Shown here: one piece after another, positions 61,078-64,000 of the stretch
Numbering within the stretch: the first letter of the stretch is position 1
Layout of the letters: each line of letters starts with the position of its first letter
Assembly: GCA_903857255.1 (NCBI GenBank)
Contig: CAIODY010000043.1
Location: forward strand, 82,334-146,333
From: an uncultured bacterium
GTDB taxonomy: Bacteria; Bacteroidota; Bacteroidia; Chitinophagales; CAIODY01
DNA: 64,000 bases
Reading direction: 5' to 3'
Made by a program: the position numbers and the translations under genes
The notes under the pieces: model-generated
The model's database searches: none
What the model was told of the DNA's origin: nothing
Seen by the model: the letters and a program-made list of their open reading frames with translations, nothing else

Positions 61078-62118
61078 TTAATTAATCGGACATTTTTCGT
61101 GATAATTAATCAACTCAATATTGGTTTTTGGAAATTCGTATCCAGCATATTTTGCTCCGATTTCATCTAATGTTGCATTAATTTCTTCGCCATCCATCAG
61201 TGTTACCAACTTCAATCTGTAATCTTTGATGTGTGGCAAACCTTTTAAATAATTGGTATAATGTCGGCGCATTTCAAAAATTCCAATCATTGGTCCTTTC
61301 CATTCCAACGAACGTTTTAAATGTTTTTTACAAACTGAAATGCGTTCTTCCATCGTAGGTGCAGCAAGGATTTCGCCAGTTTTGATGTAGTGTTTTATTT
61401 CTCTAAAAATCCAAGGATAACCAATCGCTGCTCTGCCAATCATCACCCCATCCACACCATAACGGTTTTTATATTCCACTGCTTTTTGCGGCGAATCAAT
61501 ATCACCGTTACCAAAAATCGGAATTTTTATTCTCGGATTATTTTTCACTTTTCCAATCAATGTCCAATCTGCCGAGCCTTTATACATCTGTGCTCGGGTG
61601 CGCCCATGAATTGCCAAAGCCTGAATGCCTACATCCTGCAAGCGTTCGGCAACTTCCATGATGTTCAAATTATTTTCATCCCAACCCAATCTTGTTTTTA
61701 CCGTTACAGGTAATTTTGTTGATTTCACAACAGCTTCGGTTAATCGCACCATCAAATCAACATCCTTCAAAACGCCTGCCCCTGCGCCTTTCAGCGCAAC
61801 TTTTTTTACTGGGCAACCAAAATTTATATCCAACAAATCAGGATTGGTAACATCAACAATTTTTGCAGCCATTGCCAAACTTTCTTCATCACCACCAAAA
61901 ATTTGAATGCCCACTGGTTTTTCATAATCGAAAATATCCAGCTTTTGTCGGCTTTTGATGGCATCACGAATCAAGCCTTCGCTGCTGATAAATTCGGTGT
62001 ACATTAAATCTGCGCCATTGTCTTTGCACACGGCTCTGAAAGGTGGGTCGCTCACATCTTCCATCGGTGCCAAAAGCAATGGAAATTCGGGTAATTGTAT
62101 GTTTCCTATTTTTATCAC
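61078..62118 (-). CDS. dusB: tRNA-dihydrouridine synthase (DusB)
   Basis: 346 residues from the GTG at 62118 (read M-IKIGNIQLPEFPLLLAPMEDVSDPPFR); the ORF-track start at 62160 adds 14 unlikely residues. FMN-dependent TIM barrel with LLDINFGCPVKKVALKGAGAG (catalytic Cys), VTVKTRLGWDE, AIHGRTRAQMYKGSADW and VMIGRAAIGYPWIFRE. It reduces uridines in the tRNA D-loop. Divergent from engB with a short shared spacer. Confidence 0.94.
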   Translation of the reverse strand: MIKIGNIQLPEFPLLLAPMEDVSDPPFRAVCKDNGADLMYTEFISSEGLIRDAIKSRQKLDIFDYEKPVGIQIFGGDEESLAMAAKIVDVTNPDLLDINFGCPVKKVALKGAGAGVLKDVDLMVRLTEAVVKSTKLPVTVKTRLGWDENNLNIMEVAERLQDVGIQALAIHGRTRAQMYKGSADWTLIGKVKNNPRIKIPIFGNGDIDSPQKAVEYKNRYGVDGVMIGRAAIGYPWIFREIKHYIKTGEILAAPTMEERISVCKKHLKRSLEWKGPMIGIFEMRRHYTNYLKGLPHIKDYRLKLVTLMDGEEINATLDEIGAKYAGYEFPKTNIELINYHEKCPIN

Positions 62119-62160
62119 TGTATTAAAATCGAATTGCAAAATTACGCATAAACAAAACAT

Positions 62161-62168
62161 TATCTTTG
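62161..62168 (+). promoter_or_regulatory. -7 element of engB
   Basis: TATCTTTG, exact TAnnTTTG, 20 bp before the ATG at 62189, supporting that start over the track's 61955. Confidence 0.5.
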
Positions 62169-62188
62169 CAATTCAATTCAAAAAAATC

Positions 62189-62779
62189 ATGTTCATTAAA
62201 GAAGCTATTTATACAGGCAGTTATGTTGATTGGCAAAAAATGCCGCAGGAAGCCTTGCCCGAACTGGCTTTTGCTGGGCGAAGCAATGTCGGCAAATCAT
62301 CATTGATAAACTATTTGTGTAATCAAAAAAAGTTAGCGCATACTTCATCGCAGCCAGGAAAAACACAAACTTTTAATTTTTATAAAATCAACAAGCAATG
62401 GAATTTAGTTGATTTACCGGGTTATGGTTTTGCAAAAGTGTCGCAACAAATGAGAAAAGAATGGTTGCAACGCATGATGGATTATTTTGAAAATCGTCAG
62501 CAATTAAGAAGAGTTTGTCAATTGATTGATAGTCGTATTCCGCCACAAGCCGCCGATATTGAGTTTGCAATGGCTTTAAGCGAATTGAAAATTCAAACTG
62601 TTTTGATTTTTACTAAAGCTGATACTAAACTCAAAAATAAAATTAAAGGAAGTGTAGCAGCTTTTGAAAATGAATTGAAAGGCAAAGTGCCTTTTACACC
62701 CATTCATTTTGTTACCTCTGCGTCAGATAGAGTAGGCAGTGAACAATTTTTGGAATGGGCTAAAGATGTGATTAAATAA
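62189..62779 (+). CDS. engB: Ribosome biogenesis GTPase EngB/YsxC
   Basis: 196 residues from the ATG at 62189 (FIKEAIYTGSYVDWQKMPQEALPELAFAG); the ORF-track start at 61955 is inside dusB. G1 GRSNVGKSS, G3 DLPGYGFAKVS, G4 TKAD and SAS at the end. It is needed for assembly of the large ribosomal subunit. The tail overlaps the convergent amidohydrolase gene by 8 bp. Confidence 0.95.
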   Translation: MFIKEAIYTGSYVDWQKMPQEALPELAFAGRSNVGKSSLINYLCNQKKLAHTSSQPGKTQTFNFYKINKQWNLVDLPGYGFAKVSQQMRKEWLQRMMDYFENRQQLRRVCQLIDSRIPPQAADIEFAMALSELKIQTVLIFTKADTKLKNKIKGSVAAFENELKGKVPFTPIHFVTSASDRVGSEQFLEWAKDVIK

Positions 62780-63914
62780 GGCTTCCGCTGGTTTCATTAT
62801 TGATTAAAACAACACCTGGATTTTTTCCAATTTCGAAACTGCCATAAGTTTTTTCTATACCTAAAAATTCAGCACCATTCAAAGTCGCCCATTTTAAAAG
62901 GGTTTCGAGCGATAGGTGGTTGAATTTTTGTTGAATGGTTTTTATTTCCTCATAAATATTCAAGCAAGAATTAGAAGCCAAACTATCAGTGCCGATACAA
63001 ATTTTCAAACCACTTTCTGACCATAAATTATAATCGGGCAATTTGTTTTCGATAAACAAATTAGCTTGCGGACAAGCACACAAAAAACTTTTTTTATTGT
63101 GTTGAGCAATAGCTTGTAAATCGCTTGGGTAGCCAAATGTGTTGTGTACGTACAACGTGTTGCTGTGTACGGGCATTGCTTCAATTACACTTTGCAACGA
63201 TGTTTTTTTTGTGGCGTTGAAATAAGAAATATCTAATCCTAAATTTTTATAAAAATCTAAAAACGCACCCGATTTATTTTTGAAAAATAATTCTTCGTCT
63301 TCCGTTTCCTGATTGTGAATGGTGGTGGGGGAATTATTTTTTTGATTAAAATCTGAAATCAATTGAATCAATGAAACACTTGTGGAATAAGGTGCATGAG
63401 GTGCAATTGACAAATTAGAAATTACGAATTGTTTGCTCAATTCCATTGCTTCATCAAATTTCTTTTGAGCTATCAAAGGTTGTAAGCCAATCGTTTCGAT
63501 GAAAGTGTGATAAAATAAATTGCCTTTTTTCTTTTGTTCAATTGAAATAGTCTCGTTGCTGATGTCGCCCACAGCCACAATTCCTGTAGCTATCATTTCT
63601 TGTTCAGCATCTGCAATGGCTTGTAATCTTTCTTCGGTGGAAAATGCAAATCGTTGCCCCATCAACGATTGAATGAAACCAACTAAGCCAGTATGTTGTG
63701 CGATTTTATTTTTAAGATGCGATAATTCTACATGACAATGTGCATTTACAAATCCAGGACATAATGCGCCTTGGAAGATTTCCAATTCAGCTTCATCAAA
63801 TTTTTCACGAGTAGAAATTTCTAAAATTTTTCCATCATCATCCAAAATCAAAACACCATTTTTAATGGGTGATGATGTGATAGGATAAACAATATCGGCA
63901 GAGATTTTTTTCAA
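62772..63914 (-). CDS. Amidohydrolase-family metal-dependent deaminase-like protein
   Basis: 380 residues. Metal motif NAHCHVELSHL (HxH), then SIAPHAPYSTS, HNQETEDEE, LYVHNTFG and the catalytic Asp in IGTDSLASNSCLNIYEEI, the pattern of the cytosine/SAH/aminodeoxyfutalosine deaminase branch. A role in the futalosine menaquinone pathway is possible, but the substrate is not determined. The start is TTG at 63914, directly after the in-frame TAA of the upstream outer-membrane gene, so translation may be by re-initiation. Confidence 0.85.
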   Translation of the reverse strand: MKKISADIVYPITSSPIKNGVLILDDDGKILEISTREKFDEAELEIFQGALCPGFVNAHCHVELSHLKNKIAQHTGLVGFIQSLMGQRFAFSTEERLQAIADAEQEMIATGIVAVGDISNETISIEQKKKGNLFYHTFIETIGLQPLIAQKKFDEAMELSKQFVISNLSIAPHAPYSTSVSLIQLISDFNQKNNSPTTIHNQETEDEELFFKNKSGAFLDFYKNLGLDISYFNATKKTSLQSVIEAMPVHSNTLYVHNTFGYPSDLQAIAQHNKKSFLCACPQANLFIENKLPDYNLWSESGLKICIGTDSLASNSCLNIYEEIKTIQQKFNHLSLETLLKWATLNGAEFLGIEKTYGSFEIGKNPGVVLINNETSGSLI

Positions 63915-64000
63915 TTAAAAAATGTAACCCAATTTGATAGATGGTATGAAGATTAAACGAAAGCCAAGTGCTCTTTCGCCGTCTGTGCTGAAAGGTATTT
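63915..64000 (-). CDS. C-terminal end of an outer-membrane beta-barrel protein (partial)
   Basis: The minus strand from the right edge encodes IPFSTDGERALGFRLIFIPSIKLGYIF and a TAA at 63917-63915. The aromatic end ...GYIF and alternating pattern are typical of a beta-barrel C-terminal strand. The rest lies beyond the window. Same frame and strand as the amidohydrolase that follows immediately. Confidence 0.6.
   Translation of the reverse strand, partial: IPFSTDGERALGFRLIFIPSIKLGYIF

Noticed and set aside
61955-62188. N-terminal extension of EngB in the ORF track
   Set aside because: It lies antisense inside dusB; the ATG at 62189 gives the normal EngB N terminus.
1-64000. tRNA, rRNA, CRISPR, insertion sequences or prophage
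   Set aside because: No tRNA T-loop/acceptor pattern, regular spacer repeat, transposase or phage gene was seen by eye.

Overview
The window is AT-rich, gene-dense chromosomal DNA from a member of the Bacteroidota, most like a Chitinophagales/Chitinophagaceae-type organism. This is inferred from several signals. Many starts are preceded by the Bacteroidota -7 promoter element TAnnTTTG. There are secreted proteins with type IX secretion (T9SS/CHU) C-terminal domains. Lineage-typical families are present (DUF4271, IPExxxVDY, GIN-domain lipoproteins, DUF6428, BshA, ECF sigma/anti-sigma pairs with outer-membrane barrels). HisS, DusB, EF-Ts and ribosomal proteins are Bacteroidota-like. No tRNA, rRNA, CRISPR array, insertion sequence or prophage was recognised.

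Layout. 1-4 kb: 5' part of a UvrD/PcrA helicase (partial), two secreted proteins with almost identical signal-peptide DNA, an MntA-HepT (MNT/HEPN) toxin-antitoxin pair and a CPBP intramembrane protease. 4-12.5 kb: DUF2520 protein, a lamin-tail/T9SS surface protein, ComA-like phosphosulfolactate synthase convergent with an MlaE/MlaF lipid-transport pair, and an acyltransferase. 12.6-15.4 kb: rplM-rpsI-rpsB-tsf translation cluster. 15.5-17.9 kb: ECF sigma factor, anti-sigma-like protein and outer-membrane barrel. 17.9-25.3 kb: pheS, a lipoprotein and a secreted protein divergent from an XRE regulator, a lytic transglycosylase, a possible lectin-like protein and a CHU_C protein. 25.4-34.5 kb: two M16 peptidase-family proteins (one lacking the zinc site) separated by arfB and a T9SS protein, an M1 peptidase with a probable C-terminal beta-barrel, and hisS with a large insertion. 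34.5-36.5 kb: an arsenic-type operon arsR-DUF6428-arsC-aquaporin under a promoter bracketed by a dyad. 36.5-43.7 kb: rhomboid protease, DUF4340 lipoprotein, dcd, bshA, outer-membrane protein, rfaE2, purK-purE. 43.7-50.4 kb: a 1199-residue PKD/SdrD-like/T9SS protein, recO, and GIN and other lipoproteins. 50.4-64 kb: MBL-rhodanese protein, paaABC, IPExxxVDY protein, pterin dehydratase, carA, a 2-oxoacid dehydrogenase E2, DCC protein, recR, rpiB, DUF4271, hemD, dusB, engB, an amidohydrolase and the tail of an outer-membrane barrel gene.

The most unusual non-gene signal is a set of short degenerate tandem arrays, usually four or five units of 7 bp (in one family 8 bp), with unrelated unit sequences. 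They sit only in permissive places: the two interdomain linkers of the E2 protein, the linker of the anti-sigma protein, the signal-peptide n-region of the DUF4340 lipoprotein, just after the stop of an M16 gene, and every spacer of the paaABC cluster. They recall the heptanucleotide STRR repeats of heterocystous cyanobacteria and could mark an insertion or amplification process. Other regulatory readings include a B. subtilis SigX-like autoregulatory promoter before the ECF sigma gene, a GTGCAAT/ATTGCAC dyad before the XRE gene, the ars promoter/operator, and a promoter that fixes the rplM start codon. Functions are read from motifs only; no database search was possible.
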